In this document: piece by piece, positions 1-8,152 of the stretch
Layout: the number at the start of each line of letters is the position of its first letter
Numbering within the stretch: position 1 is the stretch's first letter
Position numbers and translations under genes: made by a program
NCBI RefSeq assembly: GCF_900129795.1
Contig: NZ_FQWW01000006.1
Coordinates: 1-64,000, forward strand
From: Flavobacterium sp. CF108
Lineage (GTDB): Bacteria > Bacteroidota > Bacteroidia > Flavobacteriales > Flavobacteriaceae
Direction: 5' to 3'
DNA: 64,000 nt
Notes under the pieces: model-generated
The model's database searches: none
The model's input: the letters and a program-made list of their open reading frames with translations, nothing else
Told to the model about the DNA's origin: nothing

Positions 1-88
1 CTCACCTCTTCCCATCCCGAACAGAGTAGTTAAGCCCGCCTGCGCAGATGGTACTGCATCATTGTGGGAGAGTATGTCGTCGCCTTTC
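1..88 (+). rRNA. rrf: 5S ribosomal RNA, 3' part
   Basis: The first ~88 bases read as the 3' portion of a 5S rRNA: the CCCATCCCGAACAG block, the GCGCAGATGGTACTGC block and the closing GTGGGAGAGTATGTCG segment are typical of Flavobacteriia 5S genes. The 5' end lies outside the window. A strong terminator follows at once, as expected for the end of an rRNA operon. The exact 3' end is estimated. Confidence 0.93.
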
Positions 89-96
89 TTTTGAAG

Positions 97-129
97 AATC
101 CTCATCATTTAGTTGATGAGGATTTTTTT
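97..129 (+). terminator. rho-independent terminator of the rRNA operon
   Basis: An 11-bp perfect stem (AATCCTCATCA at 97-107 with TGATGAGGATT at 114-124) is followed by a run of T, directly after the 5S rRNA. The following stretch to 384 is AT-rich and shows no gene I can support. Confidence 0.9.
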
Positions 130-384
130 GTTTTACAGCTGTTTTTGGAAACTAAATCCAAAGAAATAACGTGTGATAATACCTGCGTCACAGGGGTTGA
201 AATCGCTGTCAGTACTTTTAGAACTTTGAATCTTCAGATTCGAAAAGAATATGTGCTGATTTATTTAGGAATGAAAGTGATATTTGTTTCTTTAAAATAA
301 AAGATTCAGCGATATTTCGACCTAATAGAAATTTAATTAATAGTTATAATGCTGTAAATTAATATATTGTAATTTTGTGTTCCA

Positions 385-1398
385 CTAGATTTTTTTACTA
401 TCAACGTCATTAATAAATTGAATTACACCATTCATAAAGACTTTTTGATCATCCCACATAGCTAAATGACTTCCGTTTGGACAATATAAGTAACGTCCTT
501 TTTTGACTAATTTACTTTGTTCTTCCATTGCTTTTGGGTCCATTGTGTCATATTTGGCACCAATCATAAGTGTTGGAATTGTAATTTCATGGAGCCTATT
601 TTTGATATCCCATTTTGCTAATCTTCCGCTAATACCAAATTCACTTGGGCCTTGCATCATGGTGTAAATTTCTCCATTTACGTGTTTGCTGGCACGATTT
701 AATCCGTCTGGCCATTCTTGTAATCGGCATAAATGCTCTTTGTAAAAATTCGGAATTAATAATTCCATATATCTTGGATTACTGAAATCTTTTTTGGCTT
801 CTAAAGCTCTTATTTCTGCAAGAATTTCTGGTTTCATTTGTTTTGCCAAAACTTCATCAGCATATTTTCCATATTCTAGGGCACTTGCCATCATGTTAGA
901 AACTAGTAATCCTTTCATATTTTGCTGATATTTTAGAGCATATTCCATAGCAAGAATTCCTCCCCACGAATTTCCTAGTACATAAAAATTTTCTTTATCG
1001 GCATTAATAGCTTTTCGTACTTGTTCAACTTCTTCTACAAATCTTTCAGTTGTCCATAAACTGCTGTCTTTTGGCTGGTCGCTATAATAAGATCCTAATT
1101 GATCGTATTCGTAAAATTCGAAACCTTCTCGTTGAAAAAATGTTTCAAAGCATTCCATGTATTCATGTGTCATTGCTGGGCCTCCGTGCAATAGTAGAAT
1201 TTTTATTTTTGGGTTATTGCCAAAACGTTTTGTCCAAACTTTAAATTCTCCTGCGGGTGTTTTTATAGGTATCATTTTCACTCCTGCAGATTCGACATTA
1301 CTTTGGTCATAAGTAAAATAATTGGAAAGATTAGTGTTGTTTTCTTTTTTACAAGATGTGATAAGGAGTATAGATGCAAAAGCTAGAATGTAACGCAT
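385..1398 (-). CDS. proline iminopeptidase-like alpha/beta hydrolase (peptidase S33), lipoprotein
   Basis: A 337-residue secreted alpha/beta hydrolase of the proline iminopeptidase type. The N-terminus (MRYILAFASILLITSCKK) is a lipoprotein signal with a lipobox ending at Cys16. An oxyanion-hole HGGP motif lies near residue 71. The nucleophile elbow GNSWGG puts the catalytic serine at residue 144. The C-terminal Asp (GAKYDTMDP) and His (PNGSHLAMW) complete the triad. The family typically releases N-terminal proline from peptides or hydrolyses related substrates; the lipid anchor suggests periplasmic or surface action. It is transcribed away from the next gene and seems unrelated to the carbohydrate loci. 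The specificity is inferred from motifs only. Confidence 0.85.
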   Translation of the reverse strand: MRYILAFASILLITSCKKENNTNLSNYFTYDQSNVESAGVKMIPIKTPAGEFKVWTKRFGNNPKIKILLLHGGPAMTHEYMECFETFFQREGFEFYEYDQLGSYYSDQPKDSSLWTTERFVEEVEQVRKAINADKENFYVLGNSWGGILAMEYALKYQQNMKGLLVSNMMASALEYGKYADEVLAKQMKPEILAEIRALEAKKDFSNPRYMELLIPNFYKEHLCRLQEWPDGLNRASKHVNGEIYTMMQGPSEFGISGRLAKWDIKNRLHEITIPTLMIGAKYDTMDPKAMEEQSKLVKKGRYLYCPNGSHLAMWDDQKVFMNGVIQFINDVDSKKI

Positions 1399-1536
1399 AT
1401 GAATATAATTTAATGGTTTATACCAAGTTACAAATTAAAGGTTATGTATTCTAAAAACTTTAAAAGTTTCTTAAATAGATTTGAACCCAAATTTTCTTGT
1501 AGTAAATTAGTAATACTATACTTAAATAAGCGAATT

Positions 1537-1974
1537 ATGAAAAATAAAATATTTTTAGCCATAACATTGTTAACCCTAACAATCTCGGCCAGCGCCCAAA
1601 AGAAAATAGAAGTTACAGAACTGCCGCAGCCAGCCCAGGATTTTTTGAAAAAACATTTTAGCCATACCACTGTTGAAAAAGCTAAAAAAGATGCAGAACA
1701 CGGAGAAAAAGGTTTTGAAGTAATATTGAAAGACGGAACAGAAGTAGAATTCTGGAAAGACGGATCGTATCGAGAAGTAGATGGTGAAGGCAAACCAATT
1801 CCAACCGATTTTATCCCAGATAACATCAAAGCTTATGTTGCTAAAAATCATCCAAACGAAAAAATAACACACATCGACTATGGACACAAAGATTTAGATG
1901 TTGATTTAACAAACAAAATCGATTTGGAATTTACAAAAGATGGTAAAATTCTAAAAGATAAAAAAGACAAATAA
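1537..1974 (+). CDS. secreted PepSY-like domain protein
   Basis: A 145-residue exported protein. I chose the ATG at 1537 because it gives a clean signal peptide (MKNKIFLAITLLTLTISASAQ); an in-frame start at 1444 would add about 30 residues ahead of that signal. The mature part has two short repeats: segments such as LPQPAQDFLKKHFSH and IPDNIKAYVAKNHPNEKITHI, each followed by beta-strands of the form VEFWKDGSYREVDG and IDLEFTKDGKIL. This is the pattern of the PepSY-like family common in Bacteroidota, whose members are small periplasmic proteins of unknown function. It is Lys- and Glu-rich with no catalytic motif. A strong terminator follows, so it looks like a single-gene unit. Confidence 0.8.
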   Translation: MKNKIFLAITLLTLTISASAQKKIEVTELPQPAQDFLKKHFSHTTVEKAKKDAEHGEKGFEVILKDGTEVEFWKDGSYREVDGEGKPIPTDFIPDNIKAYVAKNHPNEKITHIDYGHKDLDVDLTNKIDLEFTKDGKILKDKKDK

Positions 1975-1987
1975 AACGCATTGCCAA

Positions 1988-2041
1988 AATATTCCTGAAT
2001 AACCCGCCATTTAAATGGCGGACTATTCAGGAATATTTTTA
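1988..2041 (+). terminator. long hairpin terminator
   Basis: An almost perfect long hairpin: AATATTCCTGAATA at 1988-2001 pairs with TATTCAGGAATATT, and inside it CCGCCATTTAAATGGCGG is itself a palindrome. A T-run follows. It closes the PepSY-like gene and separates it from the LacI gene. Confidence 0.85.
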
Positions 2042-2070
2042 TTTAACGTCAATTTTTATGAAAGAACATC

Positions 2071-2100
2071 TTGAGAGAAAATAGTTTATATTTACATTTC
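2071..2100 (+). promoter_or_regulatory. candidate Bacteroidota promoter of the LacI gene
   Basis: TTG at 2071-2073 is separated by 19 nt from TACATTTC at 2093-2100, which matches TAnnTTTG in 7 of 8 positions. The start codon at 2114 would then lie only a few bases after transcription start. No copy of the CAACCGATTG operator is present here. Confidence 0.4.
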
Positions 2101-2113
2101 TATTTTTTATTTC

Positions 2114-3142
2114 ATGGAAGAGAATAAACATGTAACGATTTACGATATTGCCGAGCGTTTAAACCTGGCAACATCAACTATTTCACGCGCTTTAAAAAAC
2201 CACCATACTATAAGTGATAAAACGATAAAAAAAGTAAAAAAAACTGCCGAAGAAATGGGATTTGTTCCTAATACTTTAGCTGCAGGTTTGCGCGGAAATA
2301 AAACCAGAACCATTGGGGTTTTAATCCCGACCGTTACACAGCCGTTTTTATCCTCCTTAATCAGCGGAATCGAAATCACAGCTCAAAAATCTGATTATAC
2401 CGTAATTATTATGCAGTCGCATGACTCTTACGAAGAAGAAGTAAATATGGCCAAATCCTTATACAGCAACCGTGTAAGCGGCGTAATTTGTTCGCTTGCA
2501 ATGGAAACCAGAGATACGGCACACTTCCATCAGTTTTCAAATAATAACATTCCGTTAGTATTTGTCGACAGGGTGCCAAAAGATTACAATACTTTTAGAG
2601 TCGTTATCGACAATTACACAGCAGGTTACAAAGCCACAAAACACCTTATTGAACAAGGCTGTATTCGTATTGCACATTTAACTGCAGGTTCAGAATTAGG
2701 AAATCTGTATAACGAAAGAAAAAGAGGTTATATAGAAGCCTTAAAAGATCATAATATTCCCGTAGAAGAAGAACTAATTATTAATTTGAATTCAGTTACT
2801 TACGAAGACGGAGTAAAAGCAAGCAACGCCTTATTTGATTTAAAACCAATGCCCGACGGACTATTTGCTCCCGGAGATATTTTGGCCGTAAGTGCTGTGC
2901 AAACCGCTAAAAAAAGAGGCATTAAAGTACCGGAAGAATTTAAAGTAATAGGTTTTAATAACGACCCAATTTCACAGATTATAGATCCTAATTTGTCTAC
3001 AATTACACATCCTGCCGAAAAAATGGGAAAAGCCGCCGCCGAAATTATTATCAAAAATTTGAAATCATCTAAAAATGATGATGCAAAAGAAATCACCTTC
3101 TTAAATACAGAAGTACTTGCAAGAGAATCTTCTCAAAAATAA
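2114..3142 (+). CDS. LacI-family transcriptional regulator
   Basis: A 342-residue LacI/GalR-type regulator. Residues ~7-55 form the helix-turn-helix (VTIYDIAERLNLATSTISRALKN) and the hinge helix with a TLAAGLRG segment. The rest is a periplasmic-binding-protein-like sensor domain (TIGVLIPTV, the GVICSLA strand, FVDRVP, VIGFNNDPISQ). Length is normal for the family. These proteins bind palindromes with a central CpG and respond to a sugar or sugar phosphate. A LacI-type palindrome, CAACCGATTG, occurs six times between 4.8 and 21.9 kb and next to the xylan genes only, so this gene is the best candidate for the regulator of that locus. That link is inference. The effector could be a xylooligosaccharide, xylose or a glucuronate intermediate. 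Confidence 0.92.
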   Translation: MEENKHVTIYDIAERLNLATSTISRALKNHHTISDKTIKKVKKTAEEMGFVPNTLAAGLRGNKTRTIGVLIPTVTQPFLSSLISGIEITAQKSDYTVIIMQSHDSYEEEVNMAKSLYSNRVSGVICSLAMETRDTAHFHQFSNNNIPLVFVDRVPKDYNTFRVVIDNYTAGYKATKHLIEQGCIRIAHLTAGSELGNLYNERKRGYIEALKDHNIPVEEELIINLNSVTYEDGVKASNALFDLKPMPDGLFAPGDILAVSAVQTAKKRGIKVPEEFKVIGFNNDPISQIIDPNLSTITHPAEKMGKAAAEIIIKNLKSSKNDDAKEITFLNTEVLARESSQK

Positions 3143-3231
3143 ATTTAACGTAATTCTAATTTATGACTTATCAATTCGTTTATAATTGAGAAAGCCATTG
3201 ACTTTATATTCTTATTTTTTAGAATACCATT

Positions 3232-4104
3232 ATGAAAACAATTACACTTCCCGATGAAATGAATTTAGAAAAAACGCAACTCGTACATGTTGTGGATTAT
3301 AGAAGTTCTAAAGATGTTTCGAAACAACAGATTATTCTAAATCAGAATATAATTAGTTTTCTTATGGAAGGAACAAAAGAAGCTATTTTTGATAATGCAG
3401 CCTTGTCAATAGATCCTTCTAAGTTTTTAATAATGAGATCAGGCAATTGTTTAATGACCGAAAAAAAGATTTCTGAAGCCTCTAATTACAGAAGTATGCT
3501 GTTGTTTTTTTCTAATGAAATGATTCATAATTTCATTAGAAAAATGGAATTTAACGAATTCGAATTAATAGAACCTAAATCTGTTTATGTTTTTGATTAT
3601 GATGAATTTATACAGCGATTTGTACATAGTTTAGCTGATATTTCTAAACTTTCAGGAGATATTAAATTTAAATTATTAGAAGTTAAGTTTGAAGAAATCA
3701 TGCTTTATCTAACCGGGAAGTATGGAGCCGAATTTCTATATTCCTTAACCGTTAACAGCGATAATGCCACACAAAAATTTATTCAAATAATTGAAAACAG
3801 CCATTTGAGTAAATTAACGCTGAAAGAATTGTCATTTTTGTGCAATATGAGCGTTTCAACATTCAAAAGAGAATTTGAAAAACACTACGCCGAATCTCCA
3901 ATAAAATGGTTTCAAAATAAAAGGCTAGAATTTGCACATTATTTATTGCAGCAAGAACAAAAAAATCCATCAGAAATTTATTTTGAAGTTGGTTATGAGA
4001 ACTTATCCAGCTTTACGCAGGCTTATAAATTAAAATACGGAGTAACGCCAAAACAAAATCAGAAAAACTGGACTTTTAGCAACAGTTTTCGATCCTTTCC
4101 CTAA
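3232..4104 (+). CDS. AraC-family transcriptional regulator
   Basis: A 290-residue regulator. The N-terminal ~165 residues look like a cupin-type sensing domain, with short beta-strands such as QIILNQNIISFLMEG and SKFLIMRSGNCLM. The C-terminal ~100 residues are a double helix-turn-helix of AraC type (LTLKELSFLCNMSVSTFKREFEKHY, then a second helix pair ending in SSFTQAYKLKYGVTPKQ). It sits 55 bp ahead of a PEBP-family gene on the same strand and may control it, since such AraC/small-protein pairs are often autoregulated. There is no sign that it belongs to the xylan locus. No ligand can be assigned from sequence. Confidence 0.88.
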   Translation: MKTITLPDEMNLEKTQLVHVVDYRSSKDVSKQQIILNQNIISFLMEGTKEAIFDNAALSIDPSKFLIMRSGNCLMTEKKISEASNYRSMLLFFSNEMIHNFIRKMEFNEFELIEPKSVYVFDYDEFIQRFVHSLADISKLSGDIKFKLLEVKFEEIMLYLTGKYGAEFLYSLTVNSDNATQKFIQIIENSHLSKLTLKELSFLCNMSVSTFKREFEKHYAESPIKWFQNKRLEFAHYLLQQEQKNPSEIYFEVGYENLSSFTQAYKLKYGVTPKQNQKNWTFSNSFRSFP

Positions 4105-4159
4105 AGTTTCTTAGGCAATGCCAAACTTAAATTTGCTTAAAATTTTAAAACGAAATAAA

Positions 4160-4702
4160 ATGAAAAAGCTAAATTTAATTTTGGTGTTGTCTTTAATTTT
4201 CACAACAACAATTTTTGCCCAAAAAACATTTACCCTAACCAGTAAAGATTTAGGAGGAGAAACCACTAAAATTCAGGAATTCAACGGATTTGGCTGTTCA
4301 GGCGAAAACCAATCTCCAGAGTTGTCATGGAAAAATGCTCCCGAAGGAACAAAAAGTTTTGCCATCACAATGTACGATCCGGATGCGCCAACAGGAAGCG
4401 GATTTTGGCATTGGGTAGTCGTTGATATTCCGGCAAACATAAATGAATTGGTTACCAATGCCGGAACTAAAAACCTTGTTCCAAAAGGTGCCATTCAAAG
4501 TATTACAGATTACGGAATCAAAGGATTTGGAGGCCCTTGCCCGCCGGTTGGTCACGGATTTCATCAATATATAATTACGGTTTATGCATTAAAAACAGAT
4601 AAACTGGGAACTGATGAAAATACAAATCCAGCCGTAGTTGGTTTTAATCTTTGGAACCAAACTTTAGCAAAAGCAAGTATCGTAGCGTATTACAAACGAT
4701 AA
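4160..4702 (+). CDS. secreted YbhB/YbcL-type PEBP (Raf kinase inhibitor-like) protein
   Basis: A 180-residue exported protein of the phosphatidylethanolamine-binding family. The ATG at 4160 is chosen because it opens a signal peptide (MKKLNLILVLSLIFTTTIFAQ); an upstream in-frame ATG at 4118 would add 14 residues before it. Family signatures are the GCSGENQSPELSWKNAPEGTKSF segment near residue 40, the DPDAPTGSGFWHWVV anion-binding motif near 75, and GPCPPVGHGFHQYIITVYAL near 130. Bacterial members have no settled function; ligand binding or protease/kinase inhibition has been proposed. It probably forms a two-gene unit with the upstream AraC regulator. A terminator follows at 4752. Confidence 0.9.
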   Translation: MKKLNLILVLSLIFTTTIFAQKTFTLTSKDLGGETTKIQEFNGFGCSGENQSPELSWKNAPEGTKSFAITMYDPDAPTGSGFWHWVVVDIPANINELVTNAGTKNLVPKGAIQSITDYGIKGFGGPCPPVGHGFHQYIITVYALKTDKLGTDENTNPAVVGFNLWNQTLAKASIVAYYKR

Positions 4703-4751
4703 AAATCAAATTTATAATATCAGAATTTCGAGTCTTGAATTCAACCCCGTT

Positions 4752-4786
4752 AAAGCAGGATAGTTTTTATAATTATCCTGCTTTTA
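4752..4786 (+). terminator. rho-independent terminator after the PEBP gene
   Basis: An 11-bp stem (AAAGCAGGATA at 4752-4762 with TATCCTGCTTT) and a T-rich tail separate the AraC/PEBP pair from the GH67 gene. Confidence 0.85.
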
Positions 4787-4862
4787 TTTGTTACAGAAAT
4801 ATATTTTTCAAAAAAAAGAGAACTAAAATTTTTTTCTTAAACAACAATCCTATATTTTTACG

Positions 4863-4872
4863 CAACCGATTG
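4863..4872 (+). promoter_or_regulatory. LacI-type operator 1 (upstream of GH67)
   Basis: CAACCGATTG, 122 bp before the GH67 start, in the context ACGCAACCGATTGC. It directly follows TATTTTTA (4853-4860), a weak match to the Bacteroidota -7 box, so a bound repressor would cover the transcription start. It is one of six copies in the xylan locus. Confidence 0.65.
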
Positions 4873-4994
4873 CAATTATTGTTTTGTTTGGAATAATGCA
4901 TTTTTTGAATTAAATTTTTATCAATAAGTAATATTCAAAAGCAAAACGTTGATGTTGTAAAAATGAAAGTTTTTAAGAATAAACTAATTAGTAA

Positions 4995-7148
4995 ATGACT
5001 TCAGTAAGATTTGTTTTTCTGTTTATTTCTATTTCCTTTTCTGCTATAGCACAAAAGGATTATAAGCTATGGCTTCAATATGACAGAATAACAAATTCAA
5101 CAATTGCTTCAGAATATAAAAACAATATTCAGGGAATCGTTTCTTTAGAAAAATCCGAAACTTCGCAAATTTCTCTAAAAGAATTAGAAAATGGAATTAC
5201 TGCAATGCTGGGAAATAAACCAGAAATTAAATCAGAAATAAAAGGAGAAAATAATTTGATTATTGGTTCTCAAAATTCCTTAAATCCAGATTTACAAAAA
5301 GCTTTACAAACAGATTTCGATAAAATAAACAACGAAGGTTTTATCATTAAATTAATCCGTTTTAAAAATAAAAAACAGCTGATCATTTCAGGAAAAAATG
5401 ATGTAGCAGTTTTGTACGGAGTTTTTAATTTTTTAAGATTGATGCAGACCAATAAATCAATCCAAAACTTACTCATTACCGATTCTCCAAAAACAAATAT
5501 TCGAATCTTAAATCATTGGGATAATCTCGACCGAACTGTTGAACGCGGCTATGCAGGTTTCTCTTTATGGAATTGGCAGAAATTGCCTGATTTTATCGAT
5601 CAAAGATATATTGATTACGCCAGAGCAAATGCCTCAATCGGAATCAATGGAACAGTTTTAACCAATGTAAATGCAAATGCTTTAATCCTTACACCACAAT
5701 ATTTAGAAAAAGTTGAAGCTCTCGCAAATGTTTTTAGACCCTATGGAATAAAAGTTTATTTAACAGCAAGATTTTCAGCACCAATCGAAATTGGAAACCT
5801 AAAAACTGCCGATCCAAAAGATCCCGAAGTAGTTGATTGGTGGAAAAATAAAGCCAAAGAAATTTACAAACGAATTCCAGATTTTGGAGGATTTTTAGTG
5901 AAAGCCAATTCAGAAGGTCAGCCCGGCCCGCAAAATTACGGAAGAGATCACGTCGACGGAGCTAATATGCTGGCAGATGCAGTTGCACCGTTTGGAGGCG
6001 TAATTATGTGGAGAGCCTTTGTGTATTCAGAACACGACGCAAATGATCGGGCAAAACAAGCTTACGCCGAGTTTCAGCCATACGATGGAAAATTTAAAGA
6101 AAATGTAATTATTCAGGTAAAAAATGGGGCGATCGATTTTCAGCCCAGAGAACCGTTTCATCCGTTATTTGGGGCCATGCAAAAAACACCTTTAATGATG
6201 GAATTTCAAATCACGCAGGAATATTTAGGATTCAGTACGCATTTGGTTTTTCTGCCAAAATTATTTCAGGAGGTTTTAGAATCAGATACCTATCAAAAAG
6301 GAAAAGGTTCAACCGTTGCCAAAGTTATTGATGGCACTTTATACCAAAACAAACTAACCGGAATTGCTGGTGTTGCCAATATCGGGAATGATTTAAACTG
6401 GACAGGGCATCCTTTTGCGCAAGCGAATTGGTATGGTTTCGGAAGACTGGCGTGGAATCCGTATTTAGATTCAGAAACCATTGCTGACGAATGGTTAAGA
6501 TGTACATTTTCAAACAACGAAAATTTTATAAAACCAGTTGCAACTATGATGATCGAATCGCGTGAAGCCGTTGTTAATTATATGACACCGCTTGGTTTAC
6601 ACCATATTATGGATACAGGACATCATTACGGGCCAGGGCCGTGGGTTTCTAATTTATCACGTCCAGAATGGAATCCGACTTATTATCATAAAGCTGACAA
6701 AAACGGAATTGGTTTTGACAGATCAAAGTCGGGAACAAATGCCACTTCGCAATATGCTCCGGAAATAGAAAAACTTTTTGATAATCTAGAAACCTGCCCA
6801 GAAAAAGATTTATTATGGTTCCACCACGTTTCATGGGATTATAAACTAAAAAACGGAGAAACACTTTGGAATGGTTTAGCATTGAAATATCAAGAAGGCG
6901 TAAATCAAGTCAAAGCAATGCAGAATGTTTGGAATCAGACAGAAAAGTATGTTGATAGCGAACGTTTTAATGAAGTAAAAATGTTATTAGAAATTCAGCA
7001 GAAAGAAGCAAAATGGTGGCGAGATGCCTGCTTATTATATTTTCAGCAATTTTCAGGAAAAGAATTTCCTGCAGGAGTTGAAAAACCAACACAAACTTTA
7101 GAGTATTTTAAATCATTAAAATTTCCATTTGCACCGGGGAATGGATAA
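4995..7148 (+). CDS. GH67 alpha-glucuronidase, exported
   Basis: A 717-residue secreted enzyme with a signal peptide (residues ~1-19, ending SAIAQ) and full GH67 length. Family blocks include NHWDNLDRTVERGYAGFSLW near residue 172. The catalytic residues can be placed: Glu307 in VKANSEGQPGP, Asp381 in AIDFQPREP and Glu409 in ITQEYLG. Their spacings (74 and 28) closely match Glu292, Asp365 and Glu393 of the Cellvibrio enzyme. GH67 enzymes remove (4-O-methyl)glucuronic acid from the non-reducing terminal xylose of short xylooligosaccharides, so a periplasmic site is expected. It leads a run with the SDR, UxuA, GH115 and GH10 genes, which puts side-chain removal and glucuronate breakdown together. 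A LacI-type operator lies 122 bp upstream. Confidence 0.96.
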   Translation: MTSVRFVFLFISISFSAIAQKDYKLWLQYDRITNSTIASEYKNNIQGIVSLEKSETSQISLKELENGITAMLGNKPEIKSEIKGENNLIIGSQNSLNPDLQKALQTDFDKINNEGFIIKLIRFKNKKQLIISGKNDVAVLYGVFNFLRLMQTNKSIQNLLITDSPKTNIRILNHWDNLDRTVERGYAGFSLWNWQKLPDFIDQRYIDYARANASIGINGTVLTNVNANALILTPQYLEKVEALANVFRPYGIKVYLTARFSAPIEIGNLKTADPKDPEVVDWWKNKAKEIYKRIPDFGGFLVKANSEGQPGPQNYGRDHVDGANMLADAVAPFGGVIMWRAFVYSEHDANDRAKQAYAEFQPYDGKFKENVIIQVKNGAIDFQPREPFHPLFGAMQKTPLMMEFQITQEYLGFSTHLVFLPKLFQEVLESDTYQKGKGSTVAKVIDGTLYQNKLTGIAGVANIGNDLNWTGHPFAQANWYGFGRLAWNPYLDSETIADEWLRCTFSNNENFIKPVATMMIESREAVVNYMTPLGLHHIMDTGHHYGPGPWVSNLSRPEWNPTYYHKADKNGIGFDRSKSGTNATSQYAPEIEKLFDNLETCPEKDLLWFHHVSWDYKLKNGETLWNGLALKYQEGVNQVKAMQNVWNQTEKYVDSERFNEVKMLLEIQQKEAKWWRDACLLYFQQFSGKEFPAGVEKPTQTLEYFKSLKFPFAPGNG

Positions 7149-7167
7149 AATTAGAACACAGATGACA

Positions 7168-7267
7168 CGGATTCGCTATCGCGAAGACACGGAAAAAAGA
7201 CGGATTTTTTTTCAACAAAAAAATAAAAAAAACCGTGTAAATCAGCGTTTTCGCGATAGCGAATCCG
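7168..7267. repeat. 17-bp inverted repeat between GH67 and SDR genes
   Basis: CGGATTCGCTATCGCGA at 7168-7184 is perfectly inverted at 7251-7267, with the less exact flanks ACACGGATT and AATCCGTGT. The core ATTCGCTATCGC recurs in altered form near 32290, so it belongs to a dispersed intergenic family. Confidence 0.8.
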
Positions 7268-7323
7268 TTTAATCCGTGTGCCAAATACCAAGCAGCAAGT
7301 ACCAAAAATATATTTTAAAAATT

Positions 7324-8061
7324 ATGAATAAAAAAACAGCAATAGTAACCGGAGGAAACTCAGGTTTAGGATTTGCAACCGCAAAGAAATTATGTGACAA
7401 CGGAATCACAACCTACATTATTGGAAGAACAAAAGAAAAAACAGAAGAAGCCTGCAAAGAAATTGGCGAAAATGCAATTCCGGTACTATTTGATTTAAAT
7501 GATTTGAAAGGAATTCCAGCCATGATTGAAAACATTACCAAAAATGGCCCAATTGATATTTTGGTAAACAATGCTGGAATCAATATGAAAAAGGAATTTA
7601 CAGATGTAACCGATGAAGATTTTTTATCAATAATTCATACCAATCTATTAAGTGTTTTCGCTGTAAGCAGAGAAGTGGTTAAAAATATGAAAGAAAATGG
7701 AGGAGGAAGTATCATCAACATCAGTTCGATGGCATCACAATACGGAATTCCAAAAGTAATTGCGTATTCATCAAGCAAAGGTGCGATCGAATCCATGACG
7801 CGTGCAATGGCGGTAGAATTGGCTCAGTTTGGCATTCGTGTAAACTGTATTGCACCGGGATTTATCAAAACCAAAATGTCATCAACAGCCTTGGACAATG
7901 ATCCTGAAAGAAAAAATAAAGTACTGGGAAGAACACCAATGGGCTTTTTAGGAGAACCTTCGGACATTGCAGATGCCGTTTATTATTTCGCTTTAAGCGA
8001 ATCAAAATATACAACAGGAACCGTTTTACCAGTTGATGGCGGAAACAGTATTGGGTTTTAA
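7324..8061 (+). CDS. SDR oxidoreductase, probable D-mannonate oxidoreductase (fructuronate reductase)
   Basis: A 245-residue classical short-chain dehydrogenase. The ATG at 7324 places the nucleotide-binding TGGNSGLGFA motif at residue ~9; an upstream in-frame start lies in the repeat and is rejected. NNAGI is near residue 82, the catalytic Ser is in the INISSMASQYG stretch, and Tyr148 and Lys152 form the YSSSK motif. The C-terminus ends with the usual TTGTVLPVDGG. It is cytoplasmic (no signal). Directly before uxuA and after GH67, its likely job is reduction of D-fructuronate to D-mannonate, a role SDR proteins take in several bacteria instead of the long-chain UxuB. The specificity is inferred from the neighbours; other sugar-acid substrates are possible. 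Confidence 0.8.
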   Translation: MNKKTAIVTGGNSGLGFATAKKLCDNGITTYIIGRTKEKTEEACKEIGENAIPVLFDLNDLKGIPAMIENITKNGPIDILVNNAGINMKKEFTDVTDEDFLSIIHTNLLSVFAVSREVVKNMKENGGGSIINISSMASQYGIPKVIAYSSSKGAIESMTRAMAVELAQFGIRVNCIAPGFIKTKMSSTALDNDPERKNKVLGRTPMGFLGEPSDIADAVYYFALSESKYTTGTVLPVDGGNSIGF

Positions 8062-8071
8062 TTGTGAAAAT

Positions 8072-8136
8072 GCCACAAAGTCGCTAAGTCACAAAGTTCT
8101 ATTTTAAAAAACTTTGTGACTTAGCGCCTTCGTGGC
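8072..8136. repeat. imperfect inverted repeat between SDR and uxuA
   Basis: Two 27-base arms (8072-8098 and 8110-8136) match as inverted copies at 24 positions around GCTAAGTCACAAAGTT. They form a long hairpin just before the uxuA start. This is the GCTAAGTCGCAAAG family that recurs at 9369-9442. Confidence 0.8.
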
Positions 8137-8152
8137 ACAAAAAATAGTCAGT

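Noticed and set aside
64..300. Open frame of 78 codons starting in the 5S rRNA
   Set aside because: It overlaps the rRNA 3' end and its terminator; no signal, motif or ribosome site supports it.
1428..1887. Minus-strand open frames of 133 and 103 codons over the PepSY-like gene
   Set aside because: They lie wholly or largely opposite a gene with a clear signal peptide and family pattern, and show no motifs of their own.
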